Part shown: positions 1-5,735 of the stretch, piece after piece | Layout: the number at the start of each line of letters is the position of its first letter | Position numbering within the stretch: position 1 is the stretch's first letter | Assembly (NCBI GenBank): GCA_903868375.1 | Contig: CAIPVD010000376.1 | Coordinates: forward strand, 1-14,760 | Direction: 5' to 3' | From: an uncultured delta proteobacterium | GTDB lineage: Bacteria > UBA10199 > GCA-002796325 > 1-14-0-20-49-13 | Length of the DNA stretch: 14,760 bases | The notes under the pieces: generated by a model | Told to the model about the DNA's origin: nothing | Databases searched by the model: none | Seen by the model: the letters and a program-made list of their open reading frames with translations, nothing else | Position numbers and translations under genes: made by a program

Positions 1-168
1 CGCTTCGCCAATTGCTTCGTCTATAATGGCTTGGGCTTTGTCCTTGGCATCCAGCGTTTTTTTATTGAGCACACCGCCCGTCTCTATCGGCATTACATTG
101 GTGACAGGTAGATGGGTGGAAAGCTCGGCCTTATTCTTTACATCGGTTTTTTTGATAATTTTAGTCAT
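1..168 (-). CDS. sctL: Probable T3SS stator protein SctL (FliH/YscL family), N-terminal fragment
   Basis: The ATG at 168-166 opens a frame that runs off the window edge; 56 residues are visible. An in-frame TGA lies four codons upstream, so this ATG is the only reasonable start, although no strong Shine-Dalgarno is seen. The visible end turns into a charged Ala-rich helix (AKDKAQAIIDEAIGEA), typical of the N-terminal coiled region of SctL/FliH proteins, which link the SctN ATPase to the cytoplasmic sorting platform. Position is the main argument: it follows the sctI gene and a FliG-like gene in the SctK slot, matching the I-J-K-L order of Yersinia-type clusters. The 48-nt gap to the upstream gene suggests one operon. 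The domain that would settle identity lies outside the window. Confidence 0.6.
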   Translation of the reverse strand, partial: MTKIIKKTDVKNKAELSTHLPVTNVMPIETGGVLNKKTLDAKDKAQAIIDEAIGEA

Positions 169-216
169 GGTCAGGGTTCACTTTACATTATCCGCAGCGA
201 TCTTTCCAGATTAATC

Positions 217-1146
217 TTATTCTATCTCCCCCGCTCTCAAAAGAAGTGACACCCTTTCCAAGATAAGCGCCTGCCTCTGTTCGGCAAGTTTGTTTACGCC
301 GACATGCTGGTCGACGTAACGCTTTAAGACATACGACATGATAGGATCCAGCTTCAGCTGGACCTGATTGTAAAGCTCCGAGTTCTTCATCGCCTTGGAA
401 AATGCGGCGATACCGACTTCGACCAGCAGCTTGTCCATATCTTCCTGGTCTAGCGGAACTTCCAAGATGGTATAACGCGCATCTTTTAAGAGCGAAGCGC
501 TCGCATCGACGACACTTTTCATCCTCTGCTGCAAAAGCCGCGCAGAGGTAACGTTCATCCTGTTAAGCAGAACCCTAACGCCCGACATTTCGACATTTTG
601 AAACGCCATTGCAAGCTCGTGGACGCCAAGATCGCAAAATAGCGTCGCAATGCTTTCGGGTTTTAAAAAACCAATATCCTGAAACGACTTGATACCGCCG
701 GCGCCGTTTCGTTTCGGGATCTGAAATTTGCGTTCGAAGCCGTTCTTAATGAGCCTAAGTATTTCGGTCGGTACCGCGAACGATTCGACCAGCTTCGGCA
801 GCGACATTTTTACTCGCTTCGGCAAATGTTCCAATATGTACCGAACGTGGCCGGAAGGAAGCCAGCGTAGTATTATGCCTATGATCTTTGGCGTTTCGTT
901 CTCGAGCGCCTTAACTATCCATGCCGGATGAATATCGGAGAGGTCGGAAAGCTCGTCGCTCTCGGCGTGAATATCGGCCTTTATAGATGAAAGCGACTCG
1001 TCTTTGGAAACCGCGCCTTCGGCTTTTTTTAGATATTCCTTTTCTTCGCTCTTCGGCCCGAATTTAGCGATCTCTTCCGCGCCAAACGCGAGTATCAGCA
1101 TTTTGACGACATCTGTCTGGCTATGTTTTTCGAGTCCGCTATTCAT
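217..1146 (-). CDS. FliG-like protein in the SctK position of a T3SS
   Basis: 309 residues. Residues about 73-122 resemble the FliG middle domain (HPAWIVKALENETPKII, then ILRWLPSGHVRYILEHLP, compared with the EHPQ/ILSYL...LP pattern). Residues about 155-245 resemble the FliG C-terminal domain: F-x-D-(I)-x-x-L...I..L...L....A, then LLNRMNVTSARLL aligned with the family's RNMS-RA segment. In flagella FliG joins the MS ring to FliM/FliN and carries torque-generating charges. Here the torque helix aligns as FLKPESIATLFCDLG, so the usual Asp-Asp-Arg and later Arg become Lys162, Pro163, Glu164 and Cys171. Residues 250-309 are a helical extension without an obvious FliG counterpart. The gene lies between sctI and sctL, where SctK is expected, so a sorting-platform adaptor role is inferred. 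A GGGGAG Shine-Dalgarno precedes the ATG at a long spacing of about 12 nt. Confidence 0.7.
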   Translation of the reverse strand: MNSGLEKHSQTDVVKMLILAFGAEEIAKFGPKSEEKEYLKKAEGAVSKDESLSSIKADIHAESDELSDLSDIHPAWIVKALENETPKIIGIILRWLPSGHVRYILEHLPKRVKMSLPKLVESFAVPTEILRLIKNGFERKFQIPKRNGAGGIKSFQDIGFLKPESIATLFCDLGVHELAMAFQNVEMSGVRVLLNRMNVTSARLLQQRMKSVVDASASLLKDARYTILEVPLDQEDMDKLLVEVGIAAFSKAMKNSELYNQVQLKLDPIMSYVLKRYVDQHVGVNKLAEQRQALILERVSLLLRAGEIE

Positions 1147-1177
1147 TATATTTTATTTCTCCCCGTTTTGCTGGCCA

Positions 1178-1681
1178 TTACTGTATCTGCGTGTTCAGTA
1201 CCGTCTTAACAGATCCGACGCCCTGTTCCGCGACCTTAACCGTTAGTTCGGTCATCTGTGCAAAATGGAACACATGCGCTTGTATCGCAAGCAGTTCCTG
1301 ATTGGAGAATTTCTTTCCGCTATATAATATCTCGTTCACTAGATTGTCCATCTGCATCTGTCCTTTATTCACCTCTGAAAGCATATCGACAACTTTTTCG
1401 GCGCCCTTCGGTTGTTCAAGGCCCACTTTTAGTTCGGCCGGGTTAACGTTGATGCCTTCGGCGGAGATGACGCCCATATTGCTGTTGGTGCCTATGCCGG
1501 AATCATTGCCCACCCCCATCGACTTTGCCATTTCAGTCCCGTCACTTCCGCCGTTCATGGTATCTAGCATCTTCTTGAACGGCGATTCGCCGCCATCTAC
1601 CGGCTGCGCGGCCGATTTTACCGAGTCCTTTGCGGCCTGTTGAATTGCCGACGTTGCAAGTTTTCCTAAAATGGCGTCCAT
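1178..1681 (-). CDS. sctI: T3SS inner rod protein SctI (YscI/HrpB family)
   Basis: 167 residues. The last 45 residues match the diagnostic YscI-type C-terminus: NQELLAIQAHVFHFAQ followed by TELTVKVAEQGVGSVKT, equivalent to the ELLALQ...VELxSKVxxKxxxGxxTLLK pattern of inner rod proteins. SctI polymerises or anchors the periplasmic base of the needle and is exported through the machine. The N-terminal two thirds are low-complexity, rich in Gly/Ser/Asn, with no Cys and no signal peptide. The protein is longer than typical rods (about 80-120 residues), the extra length lying in the N-terminal linker. The gene starts 2 nt after the stop of the sigma factor gene, and its Shine-Dalgarno (AAGGAG) is formed by the last codons of that gene, so the two are translationally coupled. 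Confidence 0.88.
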   Translation of the reverse strand: MDAILGKLATSAIQQAAKDSVKSAAQPVDGGESPFKKMLDTMNGGSDGTEMAKSMGVGNDSGIGTNSNMGVISAEGINVNPAELKVGLEQPKGAEKVVDMLSEVNKGQMQMDNLVNEILYSGKKFSNQELLAIQAHVFHFAQMTELTVKVAEQGVGSVKTVLNTQIQ

Positions 1682-1683
1682 AA

Positions 1684-2520
1684 TTATAGCTCCTTGGGCT
1701 TTTCGGTTGTGATCTCTCCCCCATCTGCATCTTTTCCAGCTAGCACCCTTATCCTCTTAAACAACAGCTCCAGCGCCCTCGCGTGAAGGCGCGAAACCCA
1801 AGACTTTGAAAGTCCTAACTTTTCGCCAGCCTCTTCGAGCGTTCGATTCTGAAAATAATACATCATGATAAGCTGCTTTTCCTTTGGAGGCAGGCTAGAT
1901 ATCGCTTCGCGCATATGCGTGCGGACCTGATGGAACTCCGCGCGCTTCTCCAACTCTTCTTGAGATGTATCTTCGACATCTATATCTTCGTTAGCGTCCA
2001 GGGAAATAACGTAAATGGAAGCCAACGTGTTGACCGTATTTGACATCTCCGATTCCGTATTGACCGGTTCGACCGACGTTGTGCGCCCGGATTCGGACAT
2101 GAACTGTAAATATTCGTTCGATGCTTCTTCAAATTTCAGGCGGGCATAGACCGACCGTGGAAGCCAGCCCGATTTGCGCAGGCCGTCATATATAGCGCCT
2201 TTTATACGGTAATAAGCAAATGTGCGGAAATCGACGTTCTGCGCATCGTTAAAACGCTTGGCAGCTTCTAAAAGACCAAGCCTCGCACCGCACAAAATAT
2301 CGTCATATTCGCCGGAGAGCGAAAGCGATTTTGCAACACGGTTGGCAATAGATGCGGCGTAAGGCATATACTGTTCTATTATCTGATCGCGCTTCTTCAG
2401 GTCTTCGATCTCTTTCTTTCTAGCCATCCGCGCGACGGCCGCTTTTCTAGCAGCCAGCAATTTTTTCTTTGCCAGTTCGCCTGTCTCTTTAGCCTTCGGT
2501 TTTATAGCTAGCTTTGCCAT
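1684..2520 (-). CDS. FliA/WhiG-type (sigma-28 family) RNA polymerase sigma factor
   Basis: 278 residues. Region 2 spans about 43-128 (YMPYAASIANRVAKSL, EYDDILCGARLGLLEA, FRTFAYYRIKGAIYDGLR, GWLPRSV), the signature of sigma-28/WhiG group 3 factors. Region 4 spans about 205-255 (LPPKEKQLIMMYY, then the helix-turn-helix LEEAGEKLGLSKSWVSRLHARAL). Region 1.1 is absent, as expected for the group. An unusual 42-residue Lys/Ala-rich leader precedes region 2; an internal Met32 could be an alternative start, but the first ATG has a GGGGGT Shine-Dalgarno 10 nt upstream. It heads a unit with sctI, the FliG-like gene and sctL, behind a candidate sigma-54 promoter. Because four GCCGATAA-type promoters lie in the same cluster, it is the likely dedicated factor for those genes (inference). 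No anti-sigma gene such as flgM is visible. Confidence 0.9.
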   Translation of the reverse strand: MAKLAIKPKAKETGELAKKKLLAARKAAVARMARKKEIEDLKKRDQIIEQYMPYAASIANRVAKSLSLSGEYDDILCGARLGLLEAAKRFNDAQNVDFRTFAYYRIKGAIYDGLRKSGWLPRSVYARLKFEEASNEYLQFMSESGRTTSVEPVNTESEMSNTVNTLASIYVISLDANEDIDVEDTSQEELEKRAEFHQVRTHMREAISSLPPKEKQLIMMYYFQNRTLEEAGEKLGLSKSWVSRLHARALELLFKRIRVLAGKDADGGEITTEKPKEL

Positions 2521-2547
2521 AGTAAGTTTACCCCCACTTGACGCAAT

Positions 2548-2563
2548 TGCAGTATTTATGCCA
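2548..2563 (-). promoter_or_regulatory. Candidate sigma-54 (-24/-12) promoter of the sigma-factor/sctI unit
   Basis: On the minus strand the sequence is TGGCATAAATACTGCA. It has the invariant GG and GC exactly 10 nt apart and matches 9 of the 12 defined positions of the sigma-54 consensus TGGCACG-N4-TTGCW. Transcription would begin near 2537, about 17 nt before the ATG, leaving room for the GGGGGTAA Shine-Dalgarno in the leader. No better sigma-70 promoter was noticed in 2521-2740. No activator gene is in the window. Confidence 0.45.
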
Positions 2564-2567
2564 GTTG

Positions 2568-2599
2568 GTGAGATAGTGAGATTGTGAGATAGCGAGATA
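2568..2599. repeat. Four tandem 8-bp repeats (GTGAGATA-like)
   Basis: The plus strand reads gtgagata, gtgagatt, gtgagata, gcgagata in tandem, immediately upstream (for minus-strand transcription) of the candidate sigma-54 promoter. It could be intergenic simple-repeat material or an array of binding sites; the sequence does not decide. Confidence 0.75.
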
Positions 2600-2631
2600 G
2601 CAAAAACGTTGATTATTTAAGGGGTTATCTA

Positions 2632-2666
2632 ACTTCCGACTTCCGACCTCCGACTTCCGACCTCCC
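2632..2666. repeat. Five tandem 7-bp repeats (ACTTCCG/ACCTCCG)
   Basis: The units acttccg, acttccg, acctccg, acttccg, acctccc follow each other without gaps, then a short tcgc-ttc-gcga dyad at 2667-2677. The array lies between the terminator of the 202-residue gene and the sigma-factor promoter. No coding potential is seen. It looks like a spreading intergenic repeat, but only one locus is visible. Confidence 0.75.
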
Positions 2667-2740
2667 TCGCTTCGCGATGGCATTGGGGAGTTAATTCCTC
2701 AATTGTTAGGCAAATTTTCCCTGAAAAGTTGTTACGTTGG

Positions 2741-2779
2741 AAAAAAGAAAAAGGGCGAGGTTTTAATTCCTCGCCCTTT
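2741..2779 (-). terminator. Rho-independent terminator after the 202-residue gene
   Basis: On the minus strand a perfect 11-bp stem (AAAGGGCGAGG / CCTCGCCCTTT, plus-strand 2769-2779 and 2750-2760) with an 8-nt loop runs straight into a T-rich tract (TTTTTCTTTTTT). It begins 21 nt after the stop codon at 2801. It ends the putative substrate region and separates it from the sigma-factor unit, which therefore needs its own promoter. Confidence 0.9.
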
Positions 2780-2800
2780 AAATATACCATATTACTTCAT

Positions 2801-3409
2801 TCAAGGAATTGGGATTATTATATCAAGTTCGCGGGGCCATGCTGCTCCACCCTGTGATTCAACAGGCGCGGCTTCAGGTTTCGTTGTAACCGAGCCTGTC
2901 GCCGCCATCAACGCATCACGCTTATCTCCATAACTCGTTGCATCACGAAGCGCTCCAGCCTTCAGCGTTATCATTTGATCAGCGCGATCAGCAGCTAGAG
3001 TCTCTATTTGGTTTATGAGATTAGCGCTATCAGCAGCTGGTACCGCCGGCCCCCCTGCTGATCTGACACCACGTTCCGCGCCATCAAGAGGAACGCACTT
3101 AAAGAGTGCTGACGAAACTTGGCATGTTCTTCTATCTTCTCCTATAACTTTAAGAGGAGCATCGCCATCTGGAGATTTACCACTTAACACAACTTCTGGT
3201 TTAGAATCACGACCGCAAACTTCCTGCATACCGGCCTCGAGGTTCTTCTTTGAATCTGCCGCCAGCGTTGCTTGATCCACGCCCGAGCCTACCACACTAC
3301 AGCTATTACTTTGTATAGTGTTTCCACCTCCCGCAATATCTGTTGTAGATGTGTATGTGGTGTTTAAAATATCCGGTGTTCCTGTTGATCTCACATCGAA
3401 ATCTGCCAT
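2801..3409 (-). CDS. Unrecognised protein, possible T3SS substrate (202 residues)
   Basis: No family is recognised. The start is well supported: an AAGGAGT Shine-Dalgarno lies 7 nt before the ATG. The first 45 residues are polar and rich in Thr, Ser, Asn and Gly, with no hydrophobic signal peptide, as seen in many type III secretion signals (inference). Four Cys occur at 37, 65, 96 and 105. The middle (about 70-110) looks beta-rich, residues 127-170 are predicted helical (ANLINQIETLAADRADQMI), and the end is Pro/Ala-rich, finishing in a hydrophobic IIIPIP. The gene has its own sigma-28-like promoter (3453-3486) and its own terminator (2741-2779), so it is a monocistronic unit within the T3SS cluster. 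That context makes an exported effector, tip or regulator plausible; nothing in the sequence identifies which. Confidence 0.75.
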   Translation of the reverse strand: MADFDVRSTGTPDILNTTYTSTTDIAGGGNTIQSNSCSVVGSGVDQATLAADSKKNLEAGMQEVCGRDSKPEVVLSGKSPDGDAPLKVIGEDRRTCQVSSALFKCVPLDGAERGVRSAGGPAVPAADSANLINQIETLAADRADQMITLKAGALRDATSYGDKRDALMAATGSVTTKPEAAPVESQGGAAWPRELDIIIPIP

Positions 3410-3452
3410 AAAATACTCCTTTCGTTGTTTGGTTTACATTTCGTATCTGTAG

Positions 3453-3486
3453 ATATTATCGGCTGGCAGCTAACCCAAAGTTGCTA
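3453..3486 (-). promoter_or_regulatory. Sigma-28-like promoter A (upstream of the 202-residue gene)
   Basis: The minus strand has TAGCAACTTT (3486-3477), a 13-nt spacer beginning GGGTTA, then GCCGATAATAT. GCCGATAA (3463-3456) is an exact match to the sigma-28 -10 consensus. The upstream box is identical in all four copies in the window. Predicted start near 3449, giving a leader of about 40 nt with AAGGAGT before the ATG at 3409. Confidence 0.75.
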
Positions 3487-3539
3487 AAAAAATAAAATAT
3501 TTTTATTACGAAGATATATTTGAAGTAAAGGCTCGATTC

Positions 3540-4553
3540 TTAAAATGATCTTAGAATATGCATTGAAAAATCGCTGTTACTGTATTGTCCGAATTTGTGC
3601 GCATACTTAGGCATCTTGTAGCTAAAAACACTTCCCGTATCACCGCGGAAACCTGCCTTTTTTTCATCATCAAATACCGAATAGATCTTACTTTCGCAAT
3701 AAGATACAATATCGTTAGGCACCAAATATTCCTTTCCTTCATATGCAATTGCATAACTCCCAGTGTTATCATGGACTTCGTAAGGGACAATACCGTCGAT
3801 AACCTTACCATCGGCAGTTTTAATTGTTAATGTCACATTGCTGAAGTTTTCTCCGTCAGAACCACTTTGAAGGGCCTTTATCGAAACTGCCGCACCTGAA
3901 AATAGTTTGGTAGAACCTTCTATTAAATTCTTACCTTCTTCGGTTGACATAGTTCGCCTTAACACTTCGCCCTCTACTAATGTCTTTAATTTTGGATCAA
4001 ACGTTTTAAGTTGTTGCTCTGCCGAAGAGATTGCGTTCGGCTGCTCCGTAATCTTTCGAGCTGTTACGACATGATCGTATGCATCATATAGTCCTTTCAA
4101 GGAAGTATCACTAAATTGTTTTAGACTATCGGGATTGGAAACTATTTTATCTAAATCATTTACTGTTTGGCTTGCGGGCTCATTTTTATCGGCGGGCGTA
4201 GGCTTGTTTGTTACAAAATACGATATCGGTACAAGTTTACTACTATCACTTGAAAATCGTTTTTTAAATTCAGAATGCAGGGCTACAATATCTTCCTCAA
4301 ACCTCGCTCTTTTATTCTTATCATATTCACGCTGATCAATGTCATGCGGGTCTAAAATGCCATTTGATGTATTGACCGCTTTACCGTCATAGCCAGTATA
4401 ATGAAGGCCGTCGAGCAACTCGTTCGCTTCATCCACCGAATCAACTTTCCCATCGCCCAATTCTTTGTCAAAATTCTGCGTATCCTTGAGACGCTGAAGC
4501 GCTTCAGCCGCCCTACCATCAACCCCTTGTCCCGCAATTAAAAAATCTGTCAT
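3540..4553 (-). CDS. Unrecognised protein with EF-hand-like loops and a domain shared with its upstream neighbour (337 residues)
   Basis: No family is recognised. A frame open to 4607 exists, but the ATG at 4553 is chosen because AAAGGG lies 6 nt before it and the earlier ATG overlaps the preceding gene. The 10-nt gap makes it the second gene of the promoter-B operon. There is no signal peptide or membrane segment. Two N-terminal loops, DGKVDSVD (34-41) and NGILDPHD (64-71), look like degenerate EF-hand or dockerin calcium loops; position 1 of each lacks the expected Asp. The middle (80-235) is helical. Residues about 238-286 (VTLTIKTADGK, GIVPYEVHD, YAIAYEGKEY) resemble residues 163-213 of the neighbouring 231-residue protein. 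A secreted substrate is inferred from promoter and position; function is unknown. Confidence 0.8.
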   Translation of the reverse strand: MTDFLIAGQGVDGRAAEALQRLKDTQNFDKELGDGKVDSVDEANELLDGLHYTGYDGKAVNTSNGILDPHDIDQREYDKNKRARFEEDIVALHSEFKKRFSSDSSKLVPISYFVTNKPTPADKNEPASQTVNDLDKIVSNPDSLKQFSDTSLKGLYDAYDHVVTARKITEQPNAISSAEQQLKTFDPKLKTLVEGEVLRRTMSTEEGKNLIEGSTKLFSGAAVSIKALQSGSDGENFSNVTLTIKTADGKVIDGIVPYEVHDNTGSYAIAYEGKEYLVPNDIVSYCESKIYSVFDDEKKAGFRGDTGSVFSYKMPKYAHKFGQYSNSDFSMHILRSF

Positions 4554-4563
4554 ATTAGTCCCT

Positions 4564-5259
4564 TTACTTAGCGATTTCTCTAAAGCTTTCCAGATAAACA
4601 CCACCAAATGACCACCGGTCGGCTATCTGTCTTATTTCTGTGCGTTTGCCGTTCTCCAAGAGCAGCATAATATATCGTTCACCGTTCGGAATATCATGCA
4701 TCTCCTCTACAATGCCCTTCACTGTGTATGGCTCGCCCTTATAAGAGTACTTCATTTCCACCTTGTCTCCTACCGTGATGGATTTACTATCCGCTTCCCT
4801 AATCTGGGCAGCTAGTGCCAATGACTTTGCGTTTTCAATAGGCGAAAGTTTTACTTCCGCAATGTTGCCGTATCCTGCCTTTTTGAGGGCTCCCAGGGCT
4901 ACGCGATACTTCTCCATATCCACGGCTATTGGGGACTGCTTACACTGCGTTCGCTTAAAATTAGTAAAGGATTCAGATGCTGTTTCGAAAGGAAAGGATA
5001 AAGACTTGGATTCAGAGTTCAGCGGAATGATCATATAAGAATCGCATTGCCGCTCACCCTCAACTTCACCTGATACAGATCCAACCAATTGCAACTCATC
5101 ATGATAAATGGTTTCACTAGAATTAGAACCAGAACCTTCCACGTCTTTAGGCACTCTAAATGTAAATCCGGCTGCCTCTTCGGAGGCTACACCTAAGTAT
5201 TCTGCAACTATCGCTGCTGGCGTGGGATTATTACCGACTTTTGTTTGGGGATCTGTCAT
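4564..5259 (-). CDS. Unrecognised protein, first gene of promoter-B operon, possible T3SS substrate (231 residues)
   Basis: No family is recognised. An AAGGAG Shine-Dalgarno lies 8 nt before the ATG, and a sigma-28-like promoter is placed so that the leader is only about 15 nt. The N-terminus is polar with no signal peptide (MTDPQTKVGNNPTP). Residues 30-105 look beta-rich and Ser/Glu-rich with Cys72 and Cys106; 115-155 are helical. Residues about 163-213 form a likely small beta domain (VGDKVEMKYSYKGE, VKGIVEEMHD, YIMLLLENGKRTEI) that resembles the C-terminal domain of the next gene, sharing a G-I-V-x-x-x-x-HD core and following strand. The two genes may therefore be diverged relatives, or two substrates with a common docking domain. 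It lies between two other promoter-driven units in the T3SS cluster. Confidence 0.8.
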   Translation of the reverse strand: MTDPQTKVGNNPTPAAIVAEYLGVASEEAAGFTFRVPKDVEGSGSNSSETIYHDELQLVGSVSGEVEGERQCDSYMIIPLNSESKSLSFPFETASESFTNFKRTQCKQSPIAVDMEKYRVALGALKKAGYGNIAEVKLSPIENAKSLALAAQIREADSKSITVGDKVEMKYSYKGEPYTVKGIVEEMHDIPNGERYIMLLLENGKRTEIRQIADRWSFGGVYLESFREIAK

Positions 5260-5277
5260 CTTTATCTCCTTTTGTAT

Positions 5278-5311
5278 ATATTATCGGCGCACGGGTAACC
5301 CAAAGTTGCTA
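5278..5311 (-). promoter_or_regulatory. Sigma-28-like promoter B (upstream of the 231/337-residue operon)
   Basis: The minus strand has TAGCAACTTT (5311-5302), a 13-nt spacer beginning GGGTTACC, then GCCGATAATAT (exact sigma-28 -10 GCCGATAA at 5288-5281). A T-run precedes the upstream box. Predicted start is about 5274, so the leader is about 15 nt and contains little more than the Shine-Dalgarno. Confidence 0.78.
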
Positions 5312-5334
5312 AAAAATGAAATTATTAGGAATAA

Positions 5335-5733
5335 TTAAGCGAACTTCCCTTTAAGGCGTAGTTCTTGATCGATAACGTTGGCGAGTTCGCGGCGTAGTTC
5401 GTCTTTATGCTTTTGCGAAAGGCCGTTCATCTCTGCCTGTTCTTCCACCGCATCGTCGATCATCTTTTTAAAGAATGACGGAATATTCTGGTACACCTCT
5501 TCGAGAAAACTTATTGTGTCGGCCTCTGTCGCCTGAAACCTTTTAACGCCTTTTTTGAATGGATTTCTTTTGGATTCCAGCAGCTTCTTATATGTAGAAC
5601 GGTATTCGTTCGAAGAAGATTCTATAGCTTTATCTAGTATCCCTTTTAGTCCACCTTCGGTGGCTATTCGCTGCGCCAGCTCCTGCGGATTGATCGAAAC
5701 AATAGGCCTTTGAATTTTTCCGGTGTTGACCAT
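5335..5733 (-). CDS. Small helical charged protein, possible chaperone of the preceding gene's product (132 residues)
   Basis: No family is recognised. Apart from the first 15 residues the protein appears entirely helical and strongly charged (for example AVEEQAEMNGLSQKHKDEL), with no Cys, no signal peptide and no membrane segment. Its ATG lies 2 nt after the stop of the 144-residue gene, and its Shine-Dalgarno AAGG is made by that gene's last codons, so the two are translationally coupled and share promoter C. Size, charge and coupling to a hydrophobic, probably exported partner resemble a T3SS substrate/chaperone pair. This is inference from context; a structural or regulatory protein is equally possible. 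Confidence 0.78.
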   Translation of the reverse strand: MVNTGKIQRPIVSINPQELAQRIATEGGLKGILDKAIESSSNEYRSTYKKLLESKRNPFKKGVKRFQATEADTISFLEEVYQNIPSFFKKMIDDAVEEQAEMNGLSQKHKDELRRELANVIDQELRLKGKFA

Positions 5734-5735
5734 AT

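Noticed and set aside
217..1146. Interpretation of the FliG-like gene and sigma-28 gene as part of a flagellar operon
   Set aside because: The neighbours SctI and lipid-anchored SctJ are injectisome-specific, no flagellar rod, hook or filament gene is visible, and the FliG torque charges are absent.
3484..3507. AT-only 7-bp stem followed by a T-run after the 337-residue gene
   Set aside because: The stem (AATAAAA/TTTTATT) has no G-C pairs and would be too unstable for a convincing terminator; the T-run may instead be an AT-rich upstream element of promoter A.
4554..4607. Longer start for the 337-residue gene
   Set aside because: The extra 18 codons overlap the preceding gene, lack a ribosome site and add no conserved-looking sequence; the ATG at 4553 has AAAGGG at normal spacing.
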